From Orthonyx spaldingii (taxonomy: Eukaryota > Chordata > Aves > Passeriformes > Orthonychidae), in assembly GCA_013397795.1 (NCBI GenBank), contig VZTJ01001390.1, forward strand, positions 55,643-119,642: a DNA stretch of 64,000 nucleotides, written 5' to 3'. The translations under genes were made by a program, and so were the position numbers. A model generated the notes under the pieces. It was not told where the DNA came from. It did not search any database and saw nothing but the letters and a program-made list of their open reading frames with translations. Shown piece after piece: positions 12,726 to 24,650 of the stretch (position 1 is the stretch's first letter; the number at the start of each line of letters is the position of its first letter).

Positions 12726-13298
12726 AGGTTATAAATACATGTGCAAAAAATAGACAGAATAGATAAGGAAAAAAAAAGGAAAAAACCAAAACGGCATCAC
12801 AAGGTCTCTGCAGGAAGTAGAGGTGAGGAAGCCCGAGTGCCATGAGCAGTGTGAGGGCTCTGACCCACCTTCATTAGTGCTGCTGTCTGTGCCAGGTGAG
12901 TGATTGCAGTGCCCCCTGTGCTGAGGGCTCTCCTGGAGAGCTTCCATTAGGAGGCAGAGCTGATGAGCTGCAGCGTGGGGACCTCAGGGAGCCTCTCCCA
13001 GATTAGTCACGAGAGCCAGTCCTTGTACCACACTCGTCACCAGCTCGTGTCAGAGTGCTCCATGAAGAGCTGCTGCCCTTGCACAGAGGAGCAAAAATGC
13101 TTCCCAGGGTTTCCTGGAGGGCCGGAGGTGGAGAGCGGTTTCTGTGTCCTGGAGCAGGATCCCTGGCCTCTGTTTCCAGAGGGAGAGATGTACAAGTCCT
13201 GGCTGGAAAACTGCAAAGCACCCCTGGCCCTTGTAGCCCAAAAGGCAGAGGTAATTAAGATGTGGGAATAAGCTTCTGGAGGGATTTCAACAACCCCT
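12726..13298. other. Unique sequence with a weak exon-like open frame
   Basis: After an A-rich stretch (12745-12795) lies GC-richer sequence. A plus-strand frame from 12963 to 13271 ends with protein-like residues (...GEMYKSWLENCKAPLALVAQKAE). A possible acceptor lies near 12974 ('gatgagctgcag') and a possible donor at 13250 ('gcagag|gtaatt'). No family is recognised, and such matches arise by chance at this scale. Confidence 0.15.
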
Positions 13299-13850
13299 GT
13301 TGTGTCTGGGGAGACTGACAGTGTCTCCATCAATTCTCTTGGAAGCTGTCCACCCCTTTGCCCTCACTTCTTCAGTTCTCTGAGGAAATCTCCATCTCCC
13401 ACTTGTCTTCTGCTTCTTCTACTGCAGTGAGGGGCTGCAGCTGCTTCCAGCACAGGACCTCCAAGTCTGATGCTCTGCTTCCCTGGTGGGTTTCAGCAGC
13501 CCTCCCAGCTCCATGGATCATCCATCCTGGCCTTCTACCCTTCCAGGGTACTGGGAGCTCTGCTGCTGTCTCCTGTCAGGGCCAGAGTCTCCCAGGGGGT
13601 TCCCGTGGGGTCCTGGCTCTCTCACAAACCAGGAGAGGTGGCTCATGGCAAATGGACTTCATCCTTTCTTCCAAGGACAGCAGCTTCTGGGTGCTGGTAG
13701 CCTGAGGCTGCCTTGGCCTGGTGGAAACTGCCTTCTGCACTCAGAAGCTGCAAGATATAAACCCCAAAGGTGCCAGTGAGCTAAAAGAGGTTCTGTGTAA
13801 ATAAACCCTGCTGCCTGCTGTTCTGTATCTGTCTGTGCTACTGCTTTACA
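13299..13850 (+). mobile_element. Weak candidate LTR
   Basis: TATAAA lies at 13756-13761 and AATAAA at 13800-13805, followed by a pyrimidine-rich stretch ('ctgcctgctgttctgtatct') like an R/U5 region. Provisional ends are tgttgtg at 13299 and tttaca at 13850. No target-site duplication was found. It has the opposite orientation to the candidate at 12.3 kb, so the two are not a pair from one provirus. Confidence 0.3.
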
Positions 13851-15234
13851 ATGTCTCTGCTGTTCCATCTCCAGTGTGTTGCTGCAGAGGTTCCAGTTTG
13901 CCTTGAAGTTCAGAGCAAAGAAATTTCAAAAGCTGATCCTGGGGAAGCTCCTGTGAACTCCTGGCGAGGAGATCAGGGAGGACACGGGAGATTTTGGATG
14001 TCACAAGAGCAGCAGAAAGGCAAAATATCACCTCAGGGTGTCTGTGGCTGTGTCCCTCTGAAGTGACAGTCCTTGTCCTGCACCCGCCACCAAACTCCAC
14101 CAGCTTGGGAATCCAAACATTGCTGCAGCAGCAGAGTCAGCCAAAACCCAGCACGGTGTCGGGAGAGGCTGGTGATGGGGAGATTTCTGCCTGATGGGGG
14201 GCAGGACAGTGATTTCATGGCTTTTTTGGGTGTCTTGTAATTATGAGAAGATGCTCAAAACTGTTTCCTGCTCTCAGCTTGCAACGTGGGGGGATGGAGG
14301 CTGATGGAAAAGTGATGGGAAAATGTTTACAAGCCTAACTATGAGTGAGGCTTCTCTAACAGAGGATTTAATCTGCAGGACATTGTTATCTCTGCTAAGT
14401 TTTCTGTATCTTAGGTACTCAATAAATGATTGCTAAAGTCATTCAGCATTCTCCTCTCAATCAGAAAACACAGCCCCGTGTCAGGTACCCAATCACACTC
14501 TCATTCAGCAAACAGAACCCAGGCAGGGCAGGCCCAGGGTGAGGAAACTGTGAAAATAGGCCTCAAATGCAGGCCTGGAGCTTGAAAAGATGATGGAAAC
14601 ACTCTGTGGCTGGAGATTGCAGGAATGAGGTAAGGAAGAGCAGTAGGAAGTCACCCATAGGGAAATTACATCAGAACCACTTAGGGGATGGCAGCCAGGT
14701 GCTGCAGTGCTCAGCTATGCCATGAAACATTTCCCTGACTCCCCACTGCTGAAAAAATCGTGGTTTTCTGTCTCTCCATGCCCTGGGGCACTTCCTTGTG
14801 TCCTGCATTCTCCCTGGAATTGTGTGAAGCACAATATTCACAGAGGTGCTGTCCTTCAGTGCTGACACTCAAGGCATATTGGTCTTTCCCTTGTCCCCAT
14901 CCCTCTCTTGATGCCCCTTCTGGGATGGACCCCATGGATCCTCCCCCTCCAGCCCTGTGCGTCTCTTCTCTGTGCTGCATTCCCACTCCTTCCAGCCTGA
15001 AATTCCAGCCGTGTGGGGCTGTGCCCCCTCTCCAGTGGGTGCAGCCCCATTCCGTGATGTCCCCGTGAAAGATTTTTCCAGCCTCGTTGTATCTCAGACA
15101 GGTGAGTTTGGGCACTGGAATTGGAGGTGCCAGGCTGAGCTGCCACCGTGCTCCCCTGGGATACGAGTGCAGCTTTGTCCCCTGGTCCCTGGAGGATGGA
15201 ATTTGTCCCCGTGTACACAGCACTTTCACTCTGC
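13851..15234. other. Non-genic unique sequence
   Basis: No repeat or exon was recognised. The open frames reach about 172 codons (14711-15229, minus) and are mutually overlapping. 14330-14470 is AT-rich. Confidence 0.5.
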
Positions 15235-15465
15235 CTCTTCAGCCCTGGGTCAGGTTTAATACAGTCGGTGAGAAAAGCTTAAAAGAGCAAGGTTTGAGAT
15301 TGAATTATGGTCTAATCTGCCACTAATAGAACCTGACCAGCTCCATTATTCACTGTCAAATCACTGCATTTGCTATTAAAACACAGTGTGAACTTCCCTA
15401 ATTTCTGTCGGGTTAGGACCATATCCATCATCCTCGCCTGAACCGACACCAGAGCAGTGCAGATA
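15235..15465. other. AT-rich repeat-free block, possible conserved non-coding element
   Basis: Rich in ATTA and TTAA words, with neither homopolymers nor CR1 sequence. It is flanked by GC-rich sequence on both sides. Conservation is inferred from texture only. Confidence 0.25.
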
Positions 15466-17290
15466 ACACAGACAAATTTAATGTGGTTAATTCACCTTAG
15501 AAAGCTTGCTCTGGTGGTGCTGGGGAGGGAGGGGCTGGGCAGTCCTAGGAGGAAAAGGATGGATGAGAGCAAGCTGCAGTTTGACATTGCAGGGGGTAAT
15601 GAAATTGCACAGGGCCTCTTTAGGATGGGAAGGGCTGAGCGGCCCTGGCGCTCTGGCAACCTGACCTGACACTGTGCTCAGAGGGAGGGGACAGAGGAGG
15701 GACCAGTGCCAGGTTCTGGGGCAGGAGAAAGGGAGCAGAGACCACAACCACAGGCCCCAGACGTGCAGGTACACCACCCTTGCTGCAGCTTAACGTTGCA
15801 GTCTCTCTTTTTGTGGCCTGTGGACAGGACAGAAACCAGCTCATGCTTTTTCCCAAGTGATGCCATCCTTGGGAAGGCAGAGGTGGAATCGAACTCTTTT
15901 CCTTGCTCTCTGGTTGGCATCAACCCTCCACACGGATGGCAAATACTCCTTCAGAGTAAATGGAACTGCTTGTTTGCAGCATCCTGAATTGAACCAGCAA
16001 GTCCCCAGCAGATACCTGGAGAGTCAAACAAAGGTTGCCTGGCCTGGTTCAGCTGTGACTCATACCAGGATTTTGGCTTTTATTTGCAGAAGTGGAAAGC
16101 AAGGCTGTGAAATTGGTGAAGCAGCAAACAACCTTTGGCAGAAATTCTGTGTTTATGTGCTATCTCTTCCTTTTCTGTCTTCTATGTCTGTGCTAATTCT
16201 AGAAATAAGGAAGTATGAAAGCAAATCTCTGCCACGCTGACCAAAGAAAAGGGAGCTAGAGACAGATGAAACCATTACAAGCATTTTCAAGGGTAAACAG
16301 ATCCTGATGGCAATGGGGATTAGAAGAATTCCTTAGAGAAAAAGTAGGACTTGTCATTACCATGTGTAATGAGTTGACACTGGTGAAGAGGGACTTGTCA
16401 CCACAGAAATGACAAATATTGGGAAAGGTTATCTTAAACAGTTGCAGCTGGATGGTGAAGACTTCATCTGGCCTCTCTCTCCTGGCTGGAATGAGTCCAA
16501 CCAGCAGGCCTGCCTTTGGAAGAGTTTGTGTTTTGCTCATATTTGCCTTCAGCACAGCTCCTGTGTTGTGAGGACCAAGGCTTTGGGGACTCAACCAGCC
16601 TTCAGAAATTGGTGCATGGATCTGCCTCACAGTCATGATGTGGTGTATGAACATGTGAGTGCTGCTCCTTCCAAAGGGGAATAACCCAGGAATGCTGAGG
16701 GCTGTCTGGGTAAGCCCAGTGTTGTAGATCCTTCTCAGCTGGTAAAGCTTCCTATATCTTTATTAGATCTTTCCCATGAGGATCTCTGGACCCTGGAAAA
16801 GCTTTATCCCTTCTCCTGCCTGTGTTCAGGGTGTACTCACCTGTCCTGACAAGCTCTGTCCCTTGACCTCCCAAGGCCTCTGTCTGGTCCAAGAATTCAT
16901 GGACAAGAAGAAGCAGCACTTTGGCTTTTATCAAGGCCAGCTTCTCCCATGTTCATGGTCCTTCCAGAGCTGCCATTTACACATCCTCCATCTGGGCATG
17001 AGGATGAAGCTGTTCAGGAATTCAGCACATCCACACCCTGGACCAGCACTCACACCCCACTTCCACGGCCCTCCGAATGCCTACCAGGGTGTTTGGGAGG
17101 GTTGTGTACACAAGCACCAGCCTTGCCACACAGACGGGCTTCACAGGCGCTTCCCAAGAGATGGGCAAGGAACAAGGCAGACAGGGGAGGCCAGGAAGCT
17201 GTGGGATCATTCCTGATTGCCATCTCCAAAGGAGCTCTGCTAAGGTGTAAAAAAAGCAGGGTGCTGCAGGGTGCTACAGGGTGAAAGGTC
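15466..17290. other. Non-genic unique sequence
   Basis: No domain was recognised. A plus-strand frame at 15857-16240 (127 codons) has a hydrophobic stretch near its start (LFLALWLAS) but no known family. 16240-16440 is AT-rich. A minor 10-base tandem (ggtgctgcag type, three copies) sits at about 17260-17286. Confidence 0.45.
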
Positions 17291-18110
17291 TCACAGGGTT
17301 AAAGATCCTGTCACAGATGTGTCCCCACGGTAATTAAGAACTTGCCAGGAGCTTCCAAGTCTCGTGGGACAGGAAACAGCACATGTCAGCCCCCAAGTGT
17401 GTGTGCAGCTCAGTCTACAGAGGATCACACAATTTCTCTGGGAAAGGACCCTCCTGAAATGGTGGGAAAGGCACTGCTTGTCCTGTAACAGCCAGGGCAG
17501 AGCTTCTGCCTCAAGCTGGATCTCCTGTGCACCCTCAGCAAAGCCCAGGCCACCAGGGCCTGTACAGGGCGAAGCTGCTGTGCCGGAGACATCTCTTGCA
17601 GCAAGGCGGATGGTGGGGGCCGCAACCTTCCGGAAGCGTCTCATGCACGAAGCCGCTCGGCAGCTCCACAGCACTCGCACACACACCGGACAGCTTTTGG
17701 AACGCATCAAGGCAAAGAGGCAGGAAGGGTCTCTGTGTAGAGTTCCACGGGAGAGATTTATTCCAGCCTTGCACGTGAAGGAGGCCAGGGACGAAGATGA
17801 GGACCATGGAAGGGTCCAGGTATAAATACAGGGTGGGGGGGGTATCAGGCACCAATGATCTGAGGGCATGGAGGCGGCACACAGGTGGGGCTGGGGCAAG
17901 GGAGCCGATAGGGAAATTCTAAGGCAGTGGCAATGGGGCAGGGGCCAGTGGGGAAACAGGGAAGAGAGATCTTTCTAGGGCAGGGACATATAAGGTATAG
18001 AGAGGCAGGGAGGCCAGCCGGGGTAGCAGAACTGGGGTACATTAAGATAACCAAACAAAGCATCCTGGGGGAAGCCTTTTCTGTCACCCTGACCTGAGCA
18101 GGAACTCAGG
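17291..18110 (-). mobile_element. Candidate endogenous-retrovirus LTR
   Basis: On the minus strand a TATTTATA box (plus 17821-17828) is followed about 60 bases downstream by AATAAA (plus 17757-17762), in LTR order. The putative U3 side (17830-18110) is unusually purine-rich on the plus strand, with runs such as 'aggcagggaggccagccg'. The edges are approximate, and no clean TG...CA ends or target-site duplication could be fixed. The minus-strand open frame of 202 codons inside it has no domain and is treated as chance. Confidence 0.4.
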
Positions 18111-18909
18111 GACTGTCCCACCAGTGGGCTCTCCGAGTCCCTTGTTCCGTGGGCCCACCGGCCTCCACAGACATCCCTGCTCAGCCGTGCAGATTGCAAT
18201 CCTGCAGGCACACACCTGAGGCTGCCTGAAGGAGAAACTACAGAGAAAGGGACAGCACAGGGTCTGTTTGCTCTTCTTCCACGCCCATCTGCAAAGTGGT
18301 GACGCTGAACTTGAACAAACAAAGATTTGTGATGCTTCCTGAAGACACCTTCTCCTAAACACTCGTGCTGGGTTTGCTCAGGTACGGCCTCTGCAATCAC
18401 TGGGATAAGGAAGGCAGCCAAACCCCACACTCCTGTGCCAGAGCCTTGGGACTCTCAAATGGTGATGGCTTGGCATGAACAGACCTGACACCACTGTGCC
18501 AGTGCCTGATACAGAGCCACAGGGGTAGGGTGGGGCCACCAGAGGGGCACTCTGTACATGGTTCCTTCCCCCTCTTCTGCAGAGCAAGGAAGGTGAAAAT
18601 CACCCCCATCCAATTTGTCAGCGCAAAGGCTGAGCCTGGTGGCATGGGATGACCTATGCCACAATAGATGAGGCAAATCCAGCAGAATAGGAACTCCAGA
18701 GAAAGGTTTCTCCTTCTCCAGAGTCTCCAGCCTTCGCTTACTTTGCCTCTTCTGGGTTGTCCTCTCCCCAGAGTTGACTTTTTGCTCTCCCAGGTCTTCC
18801 ATTGCAAGCACTTCAGTGTGGACAGGGGAATGGGTTCTCAGCAAGGGCTAAGGGATTATTCCTTGGTGATGTGTTTTAGTTGGGGAAAAGAAAGGACTAA
18901 GGTCAACAT
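18111..18909. other. Unique sequence beside the LTR candidate
   Basis: If the neighbouring LTR is a 3' LTR, this would be where the end of an env gene lies. Minus-strand frames (for example 18397-18807, 136 codons, and 18455-18844) show no motif I can assign to env or any other family. Retroviral origin is left open. Confidence 0.35.
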
Positions 18910-19026
18910 GGAATCATAGAATCATAAAATGGCCTGGGTTGGAAGGACCTTAAAGCTCACCCAGCTCATCCCTGCCATGGGCAGGGACACCTTCCACTAT
19001 CCCAGGTTTCTCAGAGCTCATCCTGC
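18910..19026 (-). mobile_element. CR1 LINE, 3' tail fragment
   Basis: Antisense tail with a duplicated terminal 8-mer ('gaatcatagaatcataaaat'), then 'gggttggaaggaccttaaag' and 'gccatgggcagggacacctt'. It loses similarity after 'cccaggtttctcagagctca'. The terminal octamer repeat is the normal CR1 end. Confidence 0.9.
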
Positions 19027-22000
19027 ACTTGGATCTGTGTGAAGCAATCTGACTACCAGGATCTGTTTGAGGGAACTATCCAACTTCTTCCTGGATTGTG
19101 CTGGTGGACCGAGCTCGGGGAGGATCCCTTTCCCTCCTGCAGCACCATCCGTGCGTGTTTGTGAGACCCACAGGATACACCTCGGGTTTGTTGCTGTGGA
19201 TAGTTTTGATGACAGATTTACATCTGCACACATGAGATGAGCACTGCTTGTTGTCTTTGCCTCCCCCCTGTATCCATCTCAATGAAAAGGTGCAGTTGGA
19301 GAGGGTTTTTTGAGGGACAGGAGTGCTGCAACGCCTGTGCTGCTCAATTATTCATTCCCCATTTCTGCATATACAAAAGGTTAATCCAGGAGGCGCCTGC
19401 CACACAAGGAAAGCAGCTCTTTGGAGACAGCTCCATATTATTATTTTTTTTTTTTCCTAGTGATTTTTCAAGAATTATCTCTCCTCTGTTTCTCCTCGCG
19501 CGGGGGGTGTGGGGGAGGGAGCGTGGAGGATAATGAAGAGCTTCCTCTTCCCTGACACACAGCTCAAGGAGAATGTTGACGTGGTTGGTGTGGGCAGGAT
19601 GGAGGATGAGTCATGGCAATTTTGGAGTTTGAATTCTCCACCTCTCTAGTTCTCACCTTCACCAAGATTTCCGTACCAGGGGATAAATGCTGGGACCTCT
19701 GCCTCCCTCTTGTCCCACTCCCACAAATGCCCCAGGTTTAGAGGTGCTGAGTAGATCTGCTGCCTTCTTAATAATAAAGATGTCAGGCATTCAGTCCTTT
19801 GAGCAAATTCTGCCCTGTGCCATCCAGCTCACACTGTAGGGCTCCAGGGTGGCCTCATCCCTTGGCATTCCATGAAATAATGCTTCCCAAGGATATGGAG
19901 GAAGAAACTTCTGCTTTTGCAATGAGACCAGGCAACAAAACAAGGCAGGAGGCAGTGTGGCACGGCCAGTGCTGCACCAGCCTGGGAGAGAAGGCTCCAG
20001 GGCTGTGTCCTCAGCAGACATTGCCGTGGAAAGCACATTCTTCCACCAGAGCAGCTTGTAGGGGAGGCTTGCAGAGCTCTACATCCTCCTTCTTCTCTCA
20101 AAATATGTGGTTTTCCTTGGCATCCAGAGGCTCTACCCTGCTTCTGTTGGAGAACTCCAACAGGACCTTTGGAGAAGCCCCAGTGACCACCTCATGGCCT
20201 TGCTCTGATTTGTTTTTGTGCCTGGAACTCAGGACAGGTTCCCTGTGCTGCTCTGAGCTGCCAGGACCTGCAGGTGAGCTGAGACCTGGAGGGGAATCAG
20301 ATCCAGGAATGGCTCGTGCCTCACCCTGGGCTGCCCTGGGGCTCGTGGGGAGCTGAAGGGACACAGCCAGACAGGTGTGACCTCAGCCACCCACGGCCAC
20401 ACCTGCCCTGGTGACCACTGCAGACAACTGGGTGACCCTCAGCTCTTCCATTATTCATCCTGTTGGGCTGATCTCGCTCCTGGAACTGTTGGAAAGGTCA
20501 GCTCTGTATTAAGGTGCTGAATGGGAAGGTGCCACGGGCTGGAAATTGAGCCTGTCACAGCAGAGTGACTCTTGAGGATGGTGTTTGATTTGCCATTAAT
20601 ATTAATTGTACCTTTTGAGGGACACTCACAAAGATTTGCCACGTGGTAACTGATCCCAGCAGTGTTTGCCTTTGCAAAAACATAAATACTGTCCAGAAGT
20701 TGTTCTGAAGGGGCTGAACTTCCTCCTGCAAGAGGGCACAGAGGTGAACAAAGAGGTGTCCAGAAGATCCAGGTGAAATGGAGCCTGTGGGCCATGCTGC
20801 CCTCAATTCCCATGCCATCCCACAGCTCCTGGGACGCCAGGGGAAAGCAGGAATCTCCTGAAAACCATCAGGATTATCAGGCAGGTGTGTGGGCACACAG
20901 GCAGCAGCTGGATTTCCTGCTGCTGCTGTTTGGTGCCATGCAGAAGGACACCGTGGTAACTCAGGATTTTCCGTATGAAGCCACAGCACTGGGTCTTCTC
21001 CTGCCACAGCTGACCAGGCCACACAAAAGTCACCTTGCTGAGAGTTTTCTTTCACTCCCAAAGAACCCAATCACCTTTGTGTGGGTCTGTGCTTTCCATG
21101 ATGCATTTCTGCCTGTCCAACAGGGGGAAATTCATGTCCAGGGGCCACATCCGCCTCCTTTTCCACAGTGGGATGGTGCTGATCACGAAACTGGGGGTGG
21201 ATTTATAACCTCTGTGGGCTGGCTGATGAGAAGGGGAGAGCCCAGTGTTTCCAGATGAATTGCACCATGGAAGGACACATTTCCTTACCTGCTATTGTTG
21301 CAAAGTAAGTTTGGCTAACAATGGCTGTCTGGGCTTTTCCACACTCCACTGAAAAGCAGCAACAGCTTCAGCTCCACACTCCCAGACCCTGTTTTTTTGG
21401 AGAGGACAAACCGTCCCGTGGAGGAGCCAGTAAGCCCTGCTGCTCTGGGAAAGAGTGCAGATGATGTGGTTTGATGGCTACAAGTGGTGAAAGGAGTCAG
21501 CACTTCTGAGTCATTTAATTGACCAGAAATACTTGTAAACTTTCACTGGTATTTCCAAAAAAGTCTGGGAGGAAACACCCAGGAAAAGTAAATGTTTCCT
21601 TTTGGTCTTCCCGAATGAAGAGCTTCCCATTTACATTACAAACACTGAGTGAGGAGCAAGGAGCAAGTGAAACTTAAAATAAATTACCAACAATAGGGAA
21701 GAAAACCTGTCTGTGCTGATGGGAAAGTTTGACCCAAGCTGTGGCAGGGAAGCAGGAATCCTTTCTCTAGGAATACAGAATGTTTCCAGTTTGGAGCTGG
21801 CCAAAGAAAACCCCAACTAAACCAAAAAGAAGTGCAGATCCCAGAAGTCAGCTGGGATGGGGATGATATTCCTGCCAGCTTAGGTTGTGTTAGCTAAGAA
21901 AGACTGTTCAAGGAAGATTTTTGCATATGGTTTGGGGACTTTGAGGGCTCCAGGACTTAAAAGCGTGCCTAGAGGGGATTGTTTGTTCTGTCATTGTCCC

Positions 22001-23999
22001 AGACAAGAGTCTGGTGCTTGGGTGAACATCATTTGTTTTAACAGAGCTTTTAATCTGCAGGCACAGAATCTGTGCAACCACGGCAGCTGCTGGAAAGAAG
22101 TGCAAGGTCCAGGGGCTACAGACCTTGATTTGGGACTGGAAACAAATCCCATCATCCCAATCCCAAGTTATTTCTTTGTGTCTCGAGATCTGTCTGTCTC
22201 TGTCATCATTTGTTTAAAGGAAGGCGAGGGACCCTGTTTTAAATTGTGCAATATTATCGGGATGTTAGGATTGCATTTTCCTGGGCAGAGAACCAAAATT
22301 TGAATCTACCTGGGCTGGACAGTGAAAGCAGTGGAATGTTCCTGCCCCAGGCTGTAACTGAATGGAATTAAGGCCTGTGGGCTGGTGGGGTCCTTAGATG
22401 CCGTGTGAGACCTGGAAAACCACCTTCAGGAACACCTGAACCTCTGGTGGACCCTGGAGAAGGTGGACCATGGACTTCTCCAGATCTCTGGTGCTTCCCA
22501 CTCCAAGGTCCAAAGATGGCCAGGTAGGAACATTCCAGGCTGATTCCTGTGGCCATTTGGCCAAACCTGAACACTCAGGGAGATGAAGCTGAGGGAGGGA
22601 CACTGATTTCTGCTCAAAGACTGACCAGTGGTGGCCTAAAGGCTGAGCACTTCCCAATGATAAAACTGGAGACGCTAATTACAGGGGGTGTTAATTCACA
22701 CCCATTTCATCCCTGGTGTGAAGGAGGGCTCGGTATTTTGGTGAAATCACATGTGGAGCTCTTTTTTTACTCTAAATGCAGTGGGCAGTTGTCCCACCAT
22801 CCCATAAAAGCTGTTGCATGATGAACAGACAACCAGGAAATACGTCCTGGAAGAACTAACGCAAGAACTGCTGGAGAATCAATGAAATCTCAGCGTTTCA
22901 AATAATCAAAGACCAGTTTTCACACAGTGGGTGTTGAAGCAAGGAAATCCTTTACACAGGGAGCTCCTGAGGCCAAGAACAGAGCAGGATCTGGGAGATG
23001 ATCCCACACTTCCATGCACACCAAGAACCCAAAGGTGGGCACAAAATCATGGTTGTGTCTTGACCTTTAAATACTGGAGACCTTAAATATCCCACCAAGG
23101 ATCAGGGTCTGGAGAGGAAGGAAGGATGACCACCACTGGTCTTTGTCTCGTTGGGACACGCAGTGAACGTTCCTTTGCTCCCAGCCAAGTGCACTGACCA
23201 GACACATCCAGCGGGATTGGAAAGGTGCTGGTCAAGCACCAATCACCACTTTGCCTGTGAATGCAGCTCCCTAAAGTGTCCAAAGACCCCATGAAGACCA
23301 CACAAAACTCCCCCCAGAGACTTTAGAGCCTTACAAACCCCTGGGTTTAATAAGAGTTGAGCATTCCTCCCCAGGCATGTGCAGCAGGGAGGGATCCTCA
23401 TTTTCATGCCCCTCCAAGCTGCATATTAATCCCAGATGGATCCTCCTCCATGGAGACCCAAACAGGACAACACCCCCGGGATCCTCAGCAGGCCCCAGCC
23501 CTGTCCCCTCCCCAGCACTCTCACACTCCCACACATCTGAGTGCAGGATTTTCCAGAGGCATTCAGTTCCTCTGGGTTTATCTGGGAGCAGGCTGCTCTG
23601 GCTAAAATAGCACTGTGCAGCAGAACAGAAAATAAGATGTCACAGCAAACTAAACATGTTCACTTTCCAAACACACTAAAAAGCTCTGGGGTGAGCAGGG
23701 ATGGGCGAGGGGCGAAGGGAGCAGGTGGCCCTGCCTGACCCCTCGATGGGTGGCTTGGGCTGGCCATGCATTTCTATCCTGTCATCATTCCCAGGGAACA
23801 GCTGCGGGAGATGGACACAGCCCAAGCCTATCTCCTACGACATCTTTAATTTTTGCCACTAAAGAATACATTTCATTTGCAGTAACATCTTATTTTCTGT
23901 TCCACTGCACAATTTTATTCTAAGCAAGGTGGTTTTCTCCTGGATAAACTCTGAAGAACTCCCCAGCTTTCCTTTCAGTAAGAAGAGCTTTGGAAACCC
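19027..23999. other. Non-genic unique sequence
   Basis: This is the longest stretch in which I recognise no repeat family. It contains a T-run (about 19442-19456) and a G-rich patch with quadruplex potential (about 19501-19522). Sequence near 20580-20700 is AT-rich and non-repetitive. Open frames up to 185 codons (19799-20356) lack domains. Confidence 0.5.
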
Positions 24000-24245
24000 T
24001 GCATTTATTTATTGGTTCATTTTTATTTCCTGTTCTTTTTCTGCCATGTTTAGTATGACTGACTGACCAATTCAATAAAAAATGGAAAACTTGTGTGGAT
24101 TGTGTAATAAAGCAGAGCAGGTTACTGAGGGGGCTGCATTATACTCGCAATATTCTTTACAAAACCCAGATTTGAAACCGAGATATGCTGAATGAGATCG
24201 GGCGCTGATATTTCATTTCTGTTCTTATTATTGCTGTGAATAGGA
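24000..24245. other. AT-rich repeat-free block, possible conserved non-coding element
   Basis: Low in CpG, with words such as TAATAAA, ATTTAT and GCGCTGATATTTCATTTC and no known repeat. Function is inferred from composition only. Confidence 0.25.
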
Positions 24246-24470
24246 ACAGTCACCAGGACACATCTCCTGAGACACCCACGCTCTTGGGAACAGCCCCAGT
24301 GCTCCCTGGAAATACAAACCAGACCTGGAATTGCTCCTCTCCAACGCTGGGAGATGAGACTGAAAGGTGTTTAGGGCAGGAACTGACATTTGCATTACGC
24401 TTTGTGCAGGGTTGAGTGTGAGGGCAGAGTTCTTTTTGCTCTGGGCTGGGAGTAAACACTACAATACTCA

Positions 24471-24650
24471 CAGAATCCTGAAATTGTTTAGGTTGGAAAA
24501 GACCTTAAAGATCCCTGAGTTCCAGCACTTCCAAGGCACCACTAACTCATGTCCCCAAGTGCCACATCCACCTGCTCTAAATCCCTCCAGAGATGGGGAC
24601 TCCACCACCTCCCTGGGCAGCCTGTTCCCAGGCTTGACAATATTCCTTGC
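24471..24650 (-). mobile_element. CR1 LINE tail, older subfamily
   Basis: Antisense copy of a different CR1 lineage, whose tail reads 'aggttggaaaagaccttaaa', 'atgtccccaagtgccacatc', 'tccctccagagatggggact' and 'tccctgggcagcctgttccc'. The same lineage recurs at 26.2, 28.6, 37.4 and 63.3 kb. Its greater divergence suggests earlier insertion than the common subfamily. Confidence 0.9.

Noticed and set aside
17291..17899. 202-codon minus-strand frame as a retroviral gene
   Set aside because: It overlaps the TATA and polyadenylation signals of the LTR candidate and has no gag, pol or env motif.
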